Positions 33,264 to 42,837 are shown, counted from the first letter of the stretch. The stretch: 64,000 nt of DNA from Chitinophaga vietnamensis (GCF_902167635.1 NZ_CABHMS010000004.1:372001-436000), one strand, 5' to 3'. Numbers and translations are program-made. Notes: generated by a model not told the origin, from the letters alone.

Positions 33264-33296
33264 AGACCCCCTAGTACTAGGTGTCTCAGGTTTTTT
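33264..33296 (+). terminator. Palindrome with T run between XRE gene and tra operon
   Basis: AGACCCCCTAG and CTAGGTGTCT pair almost perfectly around TA, with a CTAGTACTAG core at 33271-33280; CAGG and six T follow. It may terminate the XRE transcript, or be an operator ahead of tra. The gene-free stretch 32993-33411 holds nothing else I recognise apart from CATATTTG at about 33311, a near match to a -7 box. Confidence 0.5.
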
Positions 33297-33411
33297 CGCC
33301 TTCCTATCGTCGCATATTTGCACTGAACAGTTTTAGTACCGCAGCAGAGTGATGTGTGATGAGTGGGTGTACTTGAACACATAGGCTGCATGATGGTAGT
33401 GATGTGAGGTT

Positions 33412-33855
33412 TTGAAAAAACAGCCTATGTTAAGTTCAATTTCATGGGCGTGCTACCTGCTGGTAGCCGCCCTTTTAATCGGAATCTATTACAGCATAAT
33501 TTTCATCCGGTATTTCCGGAGGCCGCCACCTCGTGAAAGTGAGGAAAGAAGGCCGATTGATCCGCAGTTGTCGTTATTCGATGGTGAGCAGGAAGATTTG
33601 CCGAACGCAAATCCGGCTGATCTTTTTACGCCGGCTTTGGGGCTTTCTGCCAGGGTTAGGGATGTGATGAAGACGGCCGCAGATGAAAAGTACAGCAAAG
33701 CTGGACTGGTCCTCATATTACGTCAGCTGATTGCTGAGTATCCTGCTCTCAAGGGCACACCGTTTCAGGTAGCCATTAACAATGTCATTATATCAGAAAG
33801 TAAAAATATGGGCGCTGCCGGCCTCAATGATGATGATGTGCGGCTTTTGTGGTAA
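33412..33855 (+). CDS. Conjugation-associated membrane protein, first gene of tra operon
   Basis: A 147-residue protein with one N-terminal membrane segment (about 9-30, ISWACYLLVAALLIGIYYSI) and a cytoplasmic domain with a proline/acidic linker (PPPRESEERRPIDPQLSLFD). No named family is recognised; such a protein often precedes traE in related elements. The TTG start at 33412 is supported by its upstream context, which matches that of traE (ATGTGAGGT then a start codon and AAAA); an ATG at 33427 is the alternative. It is 52 bp from traE. Confidence 0.65.
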   Translation: MKKQPMLSSISWACYLLVAALLIGIYYSIIFIRYFRRPPPRESEERRPIDPQLSLFDGEQEDLPNANPADLFTPALGLSARVRDVMKTAADEKYSKAGLVLILRQLIAEYPALKGTPFQVAINNVIISESKNMGAAGLNDDDVRLLW

Positions 33856-33907
33856 GTGTGGGCGGCAGTTATGACCATATTGGATAGCGAGAATAAAAAT
33901 GTGAGGT

Positions 33908-34255
33908 ATGAAAAGGAGGTGGCCAATGCTCAGGCGAAGAAGTAGTGTTTGTGTTTTCGTATGTACGTCGACGTTAGTAATGCTGTTAAATGCTACTGCC
34001 ATGGCTCAAGGCCAGGCTGACGGAAAGGCTGGTATAAAAGAGGCCAGCGATAAAGTCCGTTCTTATTTTGACTCCGGAACAGATCTGATGTATGCGGTGG
34101 GGGCTGTGGTCGGACTGATAGGCGCCGTGAAAGTTTATCAGAAATGGTCAAGTGGAGATCCCGACACATCAAGAGTAGCAGCGGCATGGTTCGGAAGCTG
34201 TGTCTTCCTGGTGGTTGTGGCGACGGTATTGAAATCCTTCTTTGGTATTACCTGA
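33908..34255 (+). CDS. traE: Conjugative transposon protein TraE (DUF4134)
   Basis: A 115-residue protein with a cleavable or anchor-type N-terminal hydrophobic segment (ending ATAMAQ, about 34), then GIKEASDKVRSYFDSGTDLMYAVGAVVGLIGAVKVYQKW and a second hydrophobic helix, the standard DUF4134 pattern (VirB2/VirB3-like small inner-membrane component). An internal ATG at 33926 follows AAGGAGG by 8 bp and may be the real start. Second gene of the rightward tra operon. Confidence 0.88.
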   Translation: MKRRWPMLRRRSSVCVFVCTSTLVMLLNATAMAQGQADGKAGIKEASDKVRSYFDSGTDLMYAVGAVVGLIGAVKVYQKWSSGDPDTSRVAAAWFGSCVFLVVVATVLKSFFGIT

Positions 34256-34287
34256 TGTCTCGTGTTGGTTGATTTAATATACAGCGT

Positions 34288-34665
34288 ATGGCGAACAGCG
34301 TCTATACCATCAATAAGGGAATAAACATCAGCATCGAATTTAAAGGTTTGAAAGCGCAGTACATATGGTATGTAGCTGGAGGAATGTTGGGTATTATGAT
34401 GCTGTTTGCCGTCCTGTATATATCAGGTGTGAATGCATATCTGTGTGTAGCCGTCGCCGGTAGCGCCGCCGGTGGTATGATCACCTGGATATATCGACTA
34501 AGCAACACCTACGGTGAGCATGGATTGAGTAAGAAATGGGCGCGACGGAGAATCCCGTCCTGCATAAGGGCCGGTAAGGACCGCAGCATATTTATTGGCA
34601 ATTTAAGTGGTGGTTATGGAAAAAGTGATGGAGGAAATATTGCCAATCATGGCCGTGGAGCATGA
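34288..34665 (+). CDS. traF: Conjugative transposon protein TraF (DUF4133)
   Basis: A 125-residue protein with two adjacent membrane helices (about 28-48 and 52-70) after the conserved MANSVYTINKGINISIEFKG LKAQYIWY start, typical of DUF4133 (VirB3-like). Its 3' end overlaps the start of traG by 50 bp, so translation is coupled. Confidence 0.88.
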   Translation: MANSVYTINKGINISIEFKGLKAQYIWYVAGGMLGIMMLFAVLYISGVNAYLCVAVAGSAAGGMITWIYRLSNTYGEHGLSKKWARRRIPSCIRAGKDRSIFIGNLSGGYGKSDGGNIANHGRGA

Positions 34666-37078
34666 TTGCATCCTTTCAAAGAGTGGTGATATTACGGTGG
34701 CATTTCGGGTAGAGCTACCGGAAATATTTACTTTATCAGCAGGGGAGTATGAGGTACTGCACCAGGCTTTCATAAAAGCAATAAAGACCCTGCCACCAGG
34801 CAGCGTCTTTCATAAGCAGGATTGGTTCATCAACCGCAGGTATGAAGGAGATTTTGAAAAGGACGGTGATTCGTTTCTCTCCAGGAGCAGCACCCGCTTT
34901 TTTCATGAGCGGCCGTTCCTTGATCATACCTGCTACATTATGGTTTCACGGAGACTAGATGGCAGAAAGCTCTCCAGCTCATTGTTTTCATCTCTGTGCC
35001 GAAAGTCCATTGTGCCACGTGAATTGTTGCAGCACAATATCCTGCATGATTTTCTGGATACTGTTGGGCAGTTCAAAAGCATATTGGAGGGAAGCGATTT
35101 ACTTACGCTGATACGGCTTACCGATGCAGAGCTGGTGAGCAGCAGGCGGAAAGCAGGATTGATTGAAAGATATTGCAGCCTTGCTCCGGACACTGATAGA
35201 CCAATTGGCAAGGATATTTCCTTTGGCGATGATATCCGCATCGGTGACGACTATCTTCAGATGTACACGCTGGCAGATATTGAAAGCCTTCCAGGGCTAT
35301 GTGGCAGCCGGATTAATTACAATAAGTATTCCAGCGATAAAAATAAATACAGTATTGGGTTTGCTAGTTCTTTGGGGCAGCTGCTAACCTGCGATCATTT
35401 ATATAATCAGTTTATCTTTCTTGGTGATCCTGCCGCCAAAATTCAACAGCTTGAAAAAAAGCGGCTCCGACTACAATCACTATCTGCTTATAGCAGGCAG
35501 AACGCACTGGCGCGTGATGCCGTCAATGATTTTCTTCAGGAGGCAGTCGGTCAGCAACGCCTCCCCGTTCAGGCCCACTTTAATATCTGCACCTGGTCAA
35601 ATGACAAAGCTGTACTGAAAGAGCTGAAGAATCAGGTGGCCACAGCTTTTGCTCAGATTGACGCTTCTACTAAACAGGAAATGGTGGGCGCTCCGCAGAT
35701 CTTCTGGGCAGGGATACCAGGTAACGAAGGTGATTTTCCAATGAACGACACCTTCGACACTTTTTGCGAGCAGGCTTGTTGTTTTCTGAATCTGGAAACC
35801 AGTTACAGGACTAGCGTCAGCCCATTCGGTATCCGGCTGGGCGACCGCCAGACCGGCAGGCCGCTGCATGTGGATATTTCTGATGAACCCATGAAGCTGG
35901 GAGTCATCACCAACCGGAACAAGATAGTGATTGGTGGGAGCGGCAGCGGAAAGAGTATGTTCATGTGTTCCCTTTTGCGGAGCTACTATGAGCAGGGGGC
36001 ACACTGTGTTGTTCTTGATGTGGGGAGTAGTTATGCCGGATTATGTAAGTTACTGAATGGTTACTATTTCAGCTACACAGAGCAAGACCCCATCCGGTTT
36101 AATCCATTCTATATTTCGGAAAATGATATACTCGATATTGAAAAGAAAGAAAGCCTCAAAACATTGCTGCTGGCGCTTTGGAAAAGGGAAACAGAATCGT
36201 TTAACCGATCGGAGTATGTTGCAATTTCAAATGCCTTGCAGCTTTATTATGAGAAGCTGGCTTGCGATAAATCCATTTTCCCATGCTTTGATAGTTTCTA
36301 TGAGTTTTTGCAGGATGAATATACAACAGTTCTTGAAAAGGAACGTGTACAGACGAAGGATTTTGATATAAATAATCTCCTGTATGTTCTTAAACCCTAT
36401 TTCCGTGGTGGTGAGTTTTTCTATTTGCTCAATGCCAGAGAGAACCTGAATCTGCTGGAAGAACGGTTTGTAATTGTGGAGCTGGACAACATCAAGGATC
36501 ATCCGATTTTATTTCCTGTTGTTACGCTCCTGGTTATGGAAATGTTCATTTCCAAGATGAGGAAGCTGAAGGGTATCCGTAAAGTGATCACCATTGAGGA
36601 AGCCTGGAAAGCCATCATGCGCAATGGCATGGCGGAGTTCATGAAGTACCTGTATAAGACCGTCAGGAAGTTTTTTGGGGAAGCCATTACTGTGACCCAG
36701 GAACTGGCTGATCTGATCAGCTCTCCCATTGTGAAAGAGGCTATCATTTCAAATGCTGACTGCAAAATCCTTTTGGATATGCGCAAGTTCCAGAACAAGT
36801 TTGACGATATACAAGCGCTACTTGGTTTATCCGACAAAGGAAGAGAAATGGTGTTGTCAGTAAACCGTTCCAATGAACCTGGCCGCCGGTACCGGGAGGT
36901 ATTCATTGATCTCGGCGGTCAGCGGATGAAGGTTTACCGGTACGAACCTTCCCCCGAGGAATACTATGCTTTTTCTACGGAAGAATCAGAAAAGATGAAA
37001 GTGATGGCCTACGCGGAAAAGTATGGCGGTGATATCCGGCGTGGTATATCCGCGCTGGTACAGGATTTACAGTATTGA
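34616..37078 (+). CDS. traG: TraG family conjugative transposon ATPase (VirB4-like)
   Basis: An 820-residue ATPase that powers pilus/channel assembly. Walker A is GGSGSGKSM (about residue 440) followed by VLDVGSSYAGLC; the Walker B/RAS-box region is GIRKVITIEEAWKAIM (about 655). The N-terminal domain begins MEEILPIMAVEHDCILSKSGDITVAFRV, typical of the Bacteroidota TraG family. The ATG at 34616 is preferred over the GTG nine bases earlier. Its TGA overlaps a TTG of the following frame. Confidence 0.93.
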   Translation: MEKVMEEILPIMAVEHDCILSKSGDITVAFRVELPEIFTLSAGEYEVLHQAFIKAIKTLPPGSVFHKQDWFINRRYEGDFEKDGDSFLSRSSTRFFHERPFLDHTCYIMVSRRLDGRKLSSSLFSSLCRKSIVPRELLQHNILHDFLDTVGQFKSILEGSDLLTLIRLTDAELVSSRRKAGLIERYCSLAPDTDRPIGKDISFGDDIRIGDDYLQMYTLADIESLPGLCGSRINYNKYSSDKNKYSIGFASSLGQLLTCDHLYNQFIFLGDPAAKIQQLEKKRLRLQSLSAYSRQNALARDAVNDFLQEAVGQQRLPVQAHFNICTWSNDKAVLKELKNQVATAFAQIDASTKQEMVGAPQIFWAGIPGNEGDFPMNDTFDTFCEQACCFLNLETSYRTSVSPFGIRLGDRQTGRPLHVDISDEPMKLGVITNRNKIVIGGSGSGKSMFMCSLLRSYYEQGAHCVVLDVGSSYAGLCKLLNGYYFSYTEQDPIRFNPFYISENDILDIEKKESLKTLLLALWKRETESFNRSEYVAISNALQLYYEKLACDKSIFPCFDSFYEFLQDEYTTVLEKERVQTKDFDINNLLYVLKPYFRGGEFFYLLNARENLNLLEERFVIVELDNIKDHPILFPVVTLLVMEMFISKMRKLKGIRKVITIEEAWKAIMRNGMAEFMKYLYKTVRKFFGEAITVTQELADLISSPIVKEAIISNADCKILLDMRKFQNKFDDIQALLGLSDKGREMVLSVNRSNEPGRRYREVFIDLGGQRMKVYRYEPSPEEYYAFSTEESEKMKVMAYAEKYGGDIRRGISALVQDLQY

Positions 37079-37089
37079 AATTGAATGGT

Positions 37090-37776
37090 ATGAGAAGTGC
37101 GTGTAAGGTGATGCTGTGTGTGGTATTGAGTTGCGGCCTGGTTGTGCTGCCTACAAAGAAGAGCCACGCGATAGTTTGGGTTGTTATAAAAGCAGCGGCA
37201 AAGAAGGTTATTAAAGCCATCGACTTGCAGGTGCAGCGGATGCAAAATAATACCATCGTTCTTCAAAATGCTCAGAAGAACTTGGAGAACACACTTTCTA
37301 AATTAAAGCTACAAGAGATTTCCAGCTGGACTGAAAAGCAACGGCAGCTATATGCCAGCTATTTTGATGAGCTGTGGAAAGTAAAGAACGCTGTCGCTAC
37401 GTATAAAAAAATCAAAGAGGTGGCCCGACGGCAAGTGGCTCTTGTGGACGAATATAAAAGAGCTTATGAGTTGCTGCGAAAGGACACCCACTTCACGCCG
37501 GATGAGATTGATTATATGTACCAGGTGTATTCCGGTATTTTGACGGAAAGCATCAAAAACATTGATCAGCTACTGTTGGTTGTTAATTCTTTTTCTACGC
37601 AAATGTCCGATGGGAAGCGGCTGGAAATTATTGCTGCTGCTGCGGATGGTATTGATGATAACATGACTGCTTTGCGTCAGTTCACAGACTATAATGTCGG
37701 CATCAGCATTCAACGGGCGAAAGGAGGTAGTGAAATCGAAATGGTTAAACGCATGTACGGGCAGCCTGTTAAATGA
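37090..37776 (+). CDS. traI: Conjugal transfer protein TraI
   Basis: A 228-residue exported protein (signal peptide about 1-27, ending KKSHA). The mature part begins IVWVVIKAAAKKVIKAIDLQ and continues with long coiled-coil helices (QNAQKNLENTLSKLKLQEIS, then WTEKQRQLYASYFDELWKVK), the pattern of Bacteroidota proteins annotated TraI (not the F-plasmid relaxase). The ATG at 37090 gives the clean signal peptide; a TTG 15 bp earlier overlaps the traG stop. It is a periplasmic component of the secretion machine (VirB5-like position). Confidence 0.75.
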   Translation: MRSACKVMLCVVLSCGLVVLPTKKSHAIVWVVIKAAAKKVIKAIDLQVQRMQNNTIVLQNAQKNLENTLSKLKLQEISSWTEKQRQLYASYFDELWKVKNAVATYKKIKEVARRQVALVDEYKRAYELLRKDTHFTPDEIDYMYQVYSGILTESIKNIDQLLLVVNSFSTQMSDGKRLEIIAAAADGIDDNMTALRQFTDYNVGISIQRAKGGSEIEMVKRMYGQPVK

Positions 37777-37799
37777 CGTGCTATATAATATGGTGTGAT

Positions 37800-38441
37800 A
37801 TGAAGATGGTGATGTTGGTCGGATTTGTGCTGCTTTATTCTCTTCACTTGCATGCTCAGACTTTCAATGAATGGTTTCGGCAGAAGAAGACCCAACGGGA
37901 GTATCTGATAAAACAAGTAGTCCTGTTGCAACAGTATCTTGGTTATGCCAGGAAGGGGTATAATATCGTACAGAAGGGCCTTGGCACGATATCGCAAATA
38001 AAGAATGGCGATTTGAAAATCCACCTGTTATTTTTCAGAGCACTGAAGGAGCCCAACCCTTTCATTGCAAAGAGTCCCAAAGCAGTTGATATCATTACCT
38101 CCGTTCTGGCCATAAATGCTTCTTGTGACAAGGCTTTGCGAAAGTTCAATATGCATGGGTTTTCGCTTCCTGATGATCGGGATTATGCACGGCGAGTTCT
38201 TCTCAGGATCAGGCGTGAGAATGATAAGAGCCTAGAGGATCTGCTGATGGTTACCACCAGCAACCAGCTTCAACTGTCCGATGATCAGCGTCTTTCGAGG
38301 ATTGACCAGTTGCATGCCGACGTGAAAGATAGAGGTGCATTTGTATCCTCCTTCATCAATCAGCTGGAATTGTTGTCCCGGCAGTACCATTCGGAAATCG
38401 CTGATGTCGATATGCAGCGGGCTGTTTATGGATTAAAATAA
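37800..38441 (+). CDS. Periplasmic conjugation accessory protein, paralogue 1
   Basis: A 213-residue protein with a signal peptide (MKMVMLVGFVLLYSLHLHAQ). The mature part LLQQYLGYARKGYNIVQKGLGTISQIKNGDLKIH LLFFRAL aligns with the next protein (ILQNMYNGYRIVSKGYNTVKDLAHGNYQLHEVFLNGL), so the two are tandem paralogues between traI and traJ. A frame opens 27 bp earlier, but the ATG at 37800 fits the signal peptide. Likely structural role in the channel (inference). Confidence 0.7.
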   Translation: MKMVMLVGFVLLYSLHLHAQTFNEWFRQKKTQREYLIKQVVLLQQYLGYARKGYNIVQKGLGTISQIKNGDLKIHLLFFRALKEPNPFIAKSPKAVDIITSVLAINASCDKALRKFNMHGFSLPDDRDYARRVLLRIRRENDKSLEDLLMVTTSNQLQLSDDQRLSRIDQLHADVKDRGAFVSSFINQLELLSRQYHSEIADVDMQRAVYGLK

Positions 38442-38447
38442 CGTGTT

Positions 38448-39098
38448 ATGAGGAGAGTGCTTGTTTGTATGATGGTGATGTTGATCTCTTCGCAGTTTTT
38501 GCTTTGCATACCTGCCCGGGCTCAGGCAGATGAGCTTGCCCAGCTGGCATTGAATATCCAGAAGCTCAGCCAGCTGAAGAAAATTCTGCAAAACATGTAC
38601 AATGGTTACCGGATTGTCAGCAAGGGATATAATACCGTCAAAGATCTTGCTCATGGTAATTATCAACTGCATGAAGTTTTCTTAAATGGCCTGTATACTG
38701 TTAACCCGGCGATAAAAAATTATAAACGTATATCTGACATTATTCGATATCAAGGCCAGATCGTGCGGCAGTACAAAATTGCGTTCAACACCTTCAGATC
38801 GTCGGGCCTTTTTGGAATGGAGGATATTGATTACATGGCAGCTGTGTATGGCCACCTTACAAAGGAAAGCCTGAAAAATATTGAGGAGCTTGTATTGATA
38901 GTGACAGCCAGTAAGCTCAGGATGAGTGATGATGAGCGATTGGAGGGTATAGATCGCATCTATGCCGAAATGCAGGATGCTTGGTTGTTTCTCTGCAATT
39001 TCAATAATAAAGCCAGGATGCTCGCTTTGCAGCGAGCGAAAACGAACAATGATATAGAGGCCATAAAGGCGCTCTATGGTATCGGGAAGTTAAAATGA
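38448..39098 (+). CDS. Periplasmic conjugation accessory protein, paralogue 2 (TerB-like annotation group)
   Basis: A 216-residue exported helical protein (signal peptide to about ARAQ, residue 26). The mature start ADELAQLALNIQKLSQLKKI is shared by a Bacteroidota group located between traI and traJ and sometimes labelled TerB-like; I see no evidence of tellurite function. It is paralogous to the preceding protein (6-bp gap) and lies 6 bp before traJ. Confidence 0.72.
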   Translation: MRRVLVCMMVMLISSQFLLCIPARAQADELAQLALNIQKLSQLKKILQNMYNGYRIVSKGYNTVKDLAHGNYQLHEVFLNGLYTVNPAIKNYKRISDIIRYQGQIVRQYKIAFNTFRSSGLFGMEDIDYMAAVYGHLTKESLKNIEELVLIVTASKLRMSDDERLEGIDRIYAEMQDAWLFLCNFNNKARMLALQRAKTNNDIEAIKALYGIGKLK

Positions 39099-39104
39099 GG
39101 GAGT

Positions 39105-40322
39105 ATGAGATGGTGTGGAAAGCCGCTGGGATGCGCGGTTGTGGGGATTTTATTGCCCGGTATCTGCAACGCTCAAAGTGTTGCTGGTAGTATTGGCGGC
39201 CTGCATGGCGTACTGGACCAGTTATATGATGACATGATTCCGCTTTGCGGCGATATGATCGATATCGGACGAGCTATTGCTGGTTTTGCCGCTATCTTCT
39301 ATATATCTGCCCGTGTGTGGAAGCATATCGCCAATGCGGAGCCGATTGAACTTTATCCGCTACTGCGACCTTTTGCTATAACTATCGCCATTGGCATGTT
39401 TCCGCAAGTATTGGATATCATTAACGGAGTGCTGAAACCAGTATCTACAGCGACTGCCGGTATAGTGAAGAATGGCGATACTGCTATTGCGGTACTTTTA
39501 CAACGTAAGCAGGACGTTATCAAAAACACAGAATTTTATAAAATGTATGTTGGTGTTGATGGACACGGTGACAGTGATCGATGGTATAAATACTATCACC
39601 CGGATGATGCAGACAGGCAGCATGAAGGGCTATTTGAGAAGATCGGGAATGACATGAAATTTAGCTTGGAACAAGCGGCGTACTCGATACGTAACTCAGT
39701 CAAGCAGTTTTTATCGGAAGTCTTACAGGTGCTCTTCGAGGCTGCCTCGCTGTGCATAAATACTATCCGGACTTTTTATCTCATCGTGCTGGCAATATTG
39801 GGACCTCTTGTATTTGGTATTTCTATTTTTGATGGATTTCAACAATCGCTTATAAATTGGCTCGGGCGATACATAAACTATTTCCTGTGGTTGCCCATTG
39901 CCAACATCTTCGGAGCGATCATCAATAAAATTCAGATAAACATGCTGCAAATAGATATCGAACAAATCACAAAATACGGCGATACCTCGTTCGGCGCAAA
40001 TGACACAGCCTATTTGATTTTCCTCATTATGGGCATTGTTGGTTATTTCACCGTACCAAGTATTGCTGGCTATGTAGTTCATGTGGCGGGAAGTAATCCT
40101 CTTTTGCATAAAATCACTGGTATAACGACTTCTGTCGCCTCGGGCGGCGCAGGTATGGCAGCTTCCAGGTTGGGGCAGGGAATATCCAATGCCTATAACG
40201 CACCGAAGAATTTTAATGAAGGATACAGTGGTTGTAACGCGGGGGCAGGTGTGATGGCGGATATTGGCCGGGCGGCGGGAAAGACTGGTGGCTACATGTA
40301 TGACGATTTGGCGGGAAAATAA
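39105..40322 (+). CDS. traJ: Conjugative transposon protein TraJ (VirB6-like)
   Basis: A 405-residue polytopic inner-membrane protein. It has a signal-like first helix, then GRAIAGFAAIFYISARVWKH and PIELYPLLRPFAITIAIGMFPQ, hallmark segments of Bacteroidota TraJ. The large central loop contains the DGHGDSDRWYKYYHPDD stretch, followed by five or so further helices (TFYLIVLAILGPLVFGISIF, then YFLWLPIANIFGAIINKI). The C-terminal 80 residues are Gly/Ala-rich. It forms the channel base. Confidence 0.9.
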   Translation: MRWCGKPLGCAVVGILLPGICNAQSVAGSIGGLHGVLDQLYDDMIPLCGDMIDIGRAIAGFAAIFYISARVWKHIANAEPIELYPLLRPFAITIAIGMFPQVLDIINGVLKPVSTATAGIVKNGDTAIAVLLQRKQDVIKNTEFYKMYVGVDGHGDSDRWYKYYHPDDADRQHEGLFEKIGNDMKFSLEQAAYSIRNSVKQFLSEVLQVLFEAASLCINTIRTFYLIVLAILGPLVFGISIFDGFQQSLINWLGRYINYFLWLPIANIFGAIINKIQINMLQIDIEQITKYGDTSFGANDTAYLIFLIMGIVGYFTVPSIAGYVVHVAGSNPLLHKITGITTSVASGGAGMAASRLGQGISNAYNAPKNFNEGYSGCNAGAGVMADIGRAAGKTGGYMYDDLAGK

Positions 40323-40333
40323 ACGTAGAGACT

Positions 40334-40951
40334 ATGTTCAGGCAGTTGAGAAATATTGATAGTGCTTTCAGGTATATCCGTGGCTTTACCATTGCTGTTG
40401 TTATTGGCAATATGCTGCTGGCCGGTTTTTGTTACTATCATAGCTATCAATTAGCAGGCAAGGTTCAGGGAAAAATCTATGTTTTATATGGCGACAAAGT
40501 GATAGAGGCATTTGCAGATGACAGGAGAAGTTACTTACCCGTTGAAGCCAGGGCCCACGTCAAAAATTTTCATCGGCTGTTCTTCACGCTTGATCCTGAT
40601 GAAAAGCTAATTCAGTCAAATATTTCCAAGGCCATGTATCTGGCCGACGCTTCGGCCCGGAGTAAGTATCAAAGTCTGAAGGAAAGCGGCTTCTACACCG
40701 GCGTGATTTCCGGCAATGTGAGCCAAAGAATAGAAGTGGATAGCGTAAGTGTTGATCTCAAGCAAAAGCCTTATTATTTCCGTTGCTATGCAACACTACA
40801 GATTAGGCGGCCAACCAGTATTACCACAAGAAACCTGGTTACCGAAGGTTTTTTGCAGGACGCTGCAAGCACAGATAACAATGAACACGGCTTCCTTATC
40901 CTGAATTGGAATATCATCCGCAATGAAGATATAAATGTCATAAACCGTTGA
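40334..40951 (+). CDS. traK: Conjugative transposon protein TraK (VirB8-like)
   Basis: A 205-residue bitopic protein: short cytoplasmic N-terminus MFRQLRNIDSAFRYIR, one membrane helix (about 17-37) and a periplasmic NTF2-like domain (KIYVLYGDKVIEAFADDRR, then EARAHVKNFHRLFFTLDPDE). This is the standard TraK layout. 11 bp from traJ, 3 bp before traL. Confidence 0.92.
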   Translation: MFRQLRNIDSAFRYIRGFTIAVVIGNMLLAGFCYYHSYQLAGKVQGKIYVLYGDKVIEAFADDRRSYLPVEARAHVKNFHRLFFTLDPDEKLIQSNISKAMYLADASARSKYQSLKESGFYTGVISGNVSQRIEVDSVSVDLKQKPYYFRCYATLQIRRPTSITTRNLVTEGFLQDAASTDNNEHGFLILNWNIIRNEDINVINR

Positions 40952-40954
40952 AAT

Positions 40955-41437
40955 ATGCTGTGGTGGCGCAGAAACAGAGAAGGAGATCACAATCGAAATG
41001 TCGGCTATACATCCAGTGCGTGGCAGGAAAGATTGTTGGCGTGGTGGAAAGGACAACTACATGCAGTATGTAGCAGAATGGAACGGCATATCAATAACAT
41101 TCATCCCCGGTACATGAAAGCAATCCTGATATCTTTCTGCCTTTCCGGTACTGTGATGTTCGCGTATTTCGGATTGGAGGGTAATAATGGCATGCGTGGC
41201 ACCGTGTTCAAAGTCGTCCCTGTTAGTCTGCCATCGCACGCATTGCAGGGGTATGAAGGTACCACATATGTGATTAAGTCTGGCATTGGATTTCAGAATA
41301 TTCGCCAGTTTAAAAAATATGTAGACAGCCTTGCGACCACCTCTGAAGGCCGGTATGTGCTGGATAGCCTACGTATGGTCAGACCTGGATTGCTGGACAG
41401 TATGGTTCTTATCAATAAAGTTTTGGGGTTGCAATAA
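40955..41437 (+). CDS. traL: Conjugative transposon protein TraL
   Basis: A 160-residue single-pass membrane protein in the traK-traM interval. The first 50 residues are cytoplasmic and basic, the membrane helix is about 52-70 (MKAILISFCLSGTVMFAYFG), and the periplasmic tail includes QNIRQFKKYVDSLATTSEGR, YVLDSLRMVRPGLLDSM, a pattern common to TraL proteins of this family. Identity rests mainly on position and topology. Confidence 0.75.
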   Translation: MLWWRRNREGDHNRNVGYTSSAWQERLLAWWKGQLHAVCSRMERHINNIHPRYMKAILISFCLSGTVMFAYFGLEGNNGMRGTVFKVVPVSLPSHALQGYEGTTYVIKSGIGFQNIRQFKKYVDSLATTSEGRYVLDSLRMVRPGLLDSMVLINKVLGLQ

Positions 41438-41470
41438 CAGTGAAGTGTGGACGTTTTAAAAGTATGTGTT

Positions 41471-42805
41471 ATGGATAATCAACAGCAATCACTATCAGAG
41501 GAGCAATTGAGGAAGCGGAAATTCGCCATGGTATTGCCGCTTATCGTTTTCCCTTTTGTAACTATTTTGTTTTGGCTATTGGGGGGCGGAAAGGGCATAG
41601 CTGCTCCGCAGGAGCATGTGAAAGATGCATTTAACTATGAGTTGCCTGCTCCGGTGTTACCTGATGAGTCTCGTATGGGTAAGTTGGATTATTATGAGAA
41701 AGCAGCGAGAGATTCCGCAAAGTGGCGGGATATTGCCCGCCGTGATCCTTACTATGACTCAAAACCCGCCAGTGACACAGAAAGAACTCAGATTGATGAT
41801 ATCGACTTCAAAAGTTTCATGGAGGCTGAAAAAAGGAAATCTCAGCTGAAGCCGGGTGCAGTCGAATCTCCTTTTTCTTCCCATGAGGCAGACGACAATG
41901 TGAGCCAGGTGAATAGGAAGTTGGCAGAACTGGATAGTGAGCTGAGAAAATCAACTTCTGTAAAGCCCAATAGTATTGATCCCGCCGTCGCCAGCGGTGC
42001 AGATGCCGGAGCCGTAAATACGGAAGTGGCACAGCTGGAGAAGATCATGCAAGCTACGCAAAACACGACCGGTGAAGATCCGGAGATGACAAAGATAGAC
42101 GGCATGCTTGAAAAGATATTGGATATTCAATACCCCTCACGTATGCAGGATAAGCTCAAGAAGGCTTCTGCTGAGCATAAGCAACAGGTATATCCTATAT
42201 CATCTGTAAAAAATGATGTCGTACCAGTTTCCACATTGCAGCCAGGACCGCAGACTGCGCCCACTCGTTTCGATACTCTTCTGTCCATTCATCCCATCGC
42301 CAATGGTTTTTATTCTCTGGATGATGGTTCGACAGAATCAGTGGAAGAGAATGCCGTGGAGGCGGAAATCCCTGAAACGCAGACGTTGGTTACCGGTTCT
42401 ACAATAAAACTGCGGCTGACTCAGGACGTTTATATCGCCGGCAGGCTGGTGCCGAAAGATACCTACGTTTATGGTGCAGTATCCATAAATGGCGAACGCC
42501 TGCAAGTGGAGATCAATTCTATCAGACTAGCCAATTCTATATTGCCAGTTGCGGTATCTACCTATGATATGGATGGTATGATTGGAATTTATATTCCTGG
42601 CGCCATCACCCGTGATGTTACGAAAAACTCCGCTGATCAGGCAATACAAGGCCTTGGTATTACATCAATGGACCCTTCGCTGGGCGCACAGGCGGCCAGC
42701 GCGGGCATTGAGACAGCCAAAACTTTGCTTAGCAGAAAAGTCAAGCTGATAAAGGTGACTGTAAAAGCGGGATATCAGGTTTTATTGAAAAACACACAAA
42801 GCTGA
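41471..42805 (+). CDS. traM: Conjugative transposon protein TraM (VirB10-like)
   Basis: A 444-residue protein: cytoplasmic start MDNQQQSLSEEQLRKRKFAMVLP, membrane helix (about 19-38), a long hydrophilic periplasmic linker, and a C-terminal beta domain (GSTIKLRLTQDVYIAGRLVP KDTYVYGAVSINGERLQVEI). The ATG at 41471 matches TraM starts better than the GTG at 41447. It bridges inner membrane and outer-membrane TraN. Confidence 0.92.
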   Translation: MDNQQQSLSEEQLRKRKFAMVLPLIVFPFVTILFWLLGGGKGIAAPQEHVKDAFNYELPAPVLPDESRMGKLDYYEKAARDSAKWRDIARRDPYYDSKPASDTERTQIDDIDFKSFMEAEKRKSQLKPGAVESPFSSHEADDNVSQVNRKLAELDSELRKSTSVKPNSIDPAVASGADAGAVNTEVAQLEKIMQATQNTTGEDPEMTKIDGMLEKILDIQYPSRMQDKLKKASAEHKQQVYPISSVKNDVVPVSTLQPGPQTAPTRFDTLLSIHPIANGFYSLDDGSTESVEENAVEAEIPETQTLVTGSTIKLRLTQDVYIAGRLVPKDTYVYGAVSINGERLQVEINSIRLANSILPVAVSTYDMDGMIGIYIPGAITRDVTKNSADQAIQGLGITSMDPSLGAQAASAGIETAKTLLSRKVKLIKVTVKAGYQVLLKNTQS

Positions 42806-42837
42806 CAAATTATTTTTCATGATAAAATTCCTATGTG

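Noticed and set aside
38448-39098. Tellurite resistance function
   Set aside because: A TerB-like label is sometimes used for such proteins, but the signal peptide, paralogy to the preceding gene and place in the tra operon point to conjugation.
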